The translations under genes were made by a program, and so were the position numbers. A stretch of 6,697 nucleotides of DNA from an uncultured Roseovarius sp. (GTDB lineage: Bacteria > Pseudomonadota > Alphaproteobacteria > Rhodobacterales > Rhodobacteraceae). Of this stretch, positions 6,063 through 6,697 are shown one piece after another. The stretch lies in NCBI GenBank assembly GCA_913055965.1, contig CAJXKX010000116.1, positions 1 through 6,697 of the forward strand, in the 5' to 3' direction. How positions within the stretch are numbered: the stretch's first letter is position 1; the number at the start of each line of letters is the position of its first letter. The notes beneath the pieces are model-generated. The model ran no database searches. It had not been told where the DNA came from and saw only the letters and a list, made by a program, of their open reading frames with translations.

Positions 6063-6697
6063 TTATCCCTCGCTCCCGTCGATCAGGACGGTATCCTCTG
6101 GCGCGAGGCAGAGGGTCAGCGCGTCTCCAACCGAGGGCAGCGCGGTGACGTTCGCACCGCGCATCGCGCCGCGCAGCACGATCTGGCCGCCACTGGCCAG
6201 GGAGGCGTGCAGGAGATAGCTGTCGCCCTGGTAGACCACGTCGGTAGCGGTGGCGGCAAAATTGTTGGTGCCCTCGCGTGGCCCCTCGGACGACAGAACG
6301 ACCCGCTCGGGGCGCACCATCAGCAGGAGCGTGGCGGCATCGGGCGCGGGCAGGGCGTGCAGCAGGGGCCGCCCGTCGCACAGGATCGTCCCGCCTTTGC
6401 GCGAGACCGGCAAAAAGGTGGAATCGCCGATGAAATCGGCCACGAACCGGTTGGCGGGGCGCTCGTAGAGGTCGCGCGGGGTCGCAAGCTGCATGATCCG
6501 CCCGTGATTCACCACCGCGATCCGGTCGGACATGGTCAGCGCCTCGCGCTGGTCATGGGTGACATAGACCGTGGTCATCCCCAGTTTTTCATGCAGGTGG
6601 CGCAATTCGATCTGCATCTGGTCGCGCAGCTTCTTGTCGAGCGCCGAGAGCGGCTCGTCCATGAGCAGGATGCGCGGCTCGAAGACGATCGCGCGGG
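6063..6697 (-). CDS. ABC transporter ATPase, PotA-like (5' end outside the window)
   Basis: The visible 210 residues are the C-terminal part of the cytoplasmic ATPase that powers import. The frame enters the window just past where the LSGGQ signature should lie, giving RAIVFEPRILLMDEPLSALD. This contains Walker B (ILLMDEP) and the D-loop (SALD). The switch histidine is in TTVYVTHDQREAL, and DRIAVVNHGRIMQLATPRDL followed by FIGDSTFLP leads into the C-terminal TOBE-type domain (LLLMVRPERVVLS onward to SVGDALTLCLAPEDTVLI). This layout matches PotA and related carbohydrate/polyamine importers. Roughly 140-160 residues with Walker A, the Q-loop and the signature motif should lie beyond 6697. An internal ATG at 6662 falls inside Walker B and is not a start. 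The gene ends with TAA 1 nt before the first permease. No solute-binding protein gene is visible, and it may lie further upstream. Confidence 0.95.
   Translation of the reverse strand, partial: RAIVFEPRILLMDEPLSALDKKLRDQMQIELRHLHEKLGMTTVYVTHDQREALTMSDRIAVVNHGRIMQLATPRDLYERPANRFVADFIGDSTFLPVSRKGGTILCDGRPLLHALPAPDAATLLLMVRPERVVLSSEGPREGTNNFAATATDVVYQGDSYLLHASLASGGQIVLRGAMRGANVTALPSVGDALTLCLAPEDTVLIDGSEG

Noticed and set aside
5180..6148. A 322-codon open frame on plus opposite the PotB-like permease
   Set aside because: Same cause as above: a His/Gln/Arg-rich antisense shadow with no recognisable motif.

Overview
The window looks like a piece of a high-GC alphaproteobacterial genome. The main block most resembles catabolic operons of the Rhodobacterales. 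That placement rests on protein style and base composition only, since no rRNA or tRNA is present. No mobile element, CRISPR array or tRNA was found.

From about 309 to the right edge, every gene lies on the minus strand, so transcription runs from high to low coordinates. The order is: a PotA-type ABC ATPase (6697 to 6063, start outside the window), a PotB-type permease (6061 to 5177), a PotC-type permease (5177 to 4341), a small DUF861-type cupin (4299 to 3934), a GMC-family FAD alcohol oxidoreductase (3903 to 2281), a LysR-type regulator (2211 to 1297), and the first part of an NDP-forming acyl-CoA synthetase (1205 to about 309, truncated). The first five are packed with a 1-nt gap, a TGATG overlap, a 41-nt gap and an abutting TAG/ATG pair, so they read as one operon. 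The inferred job is uptake of a small, probably cationic organic compound (polyamine or amino-alcohol class), oxidation of a hydroxyl group by the GMC enzyme, and control by the LysR protein. The CoA ligase may activate a downstream carboxylate. The substrate cannot be read from the sequence. The periplasmic binding protein that such a transporter needs is not in the window and may lie upstream of the ATPase.

The left end is different. Positions 1 to about 272 on the plus strand encode an internal piece of the RNA polymerase beta subunit (RpoB). It stops being RpoB-like in mid-protein and runs tail-to-tail into the CoA ligase, which also loses family resemblance in mid-protein. About 36 nt between them belong clearly to neither gene. 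Two unrelated genes truncated at one point, one of them an essential core gene, suggest an assembly or amplification chimera rather than natural gene order.

I see no convincing new biological system. The most interesting biology is the tight cupin-GMC-polyamine-type transporter cluster of unknown substrate. The most important practical point is the suspect junction near 273-308.
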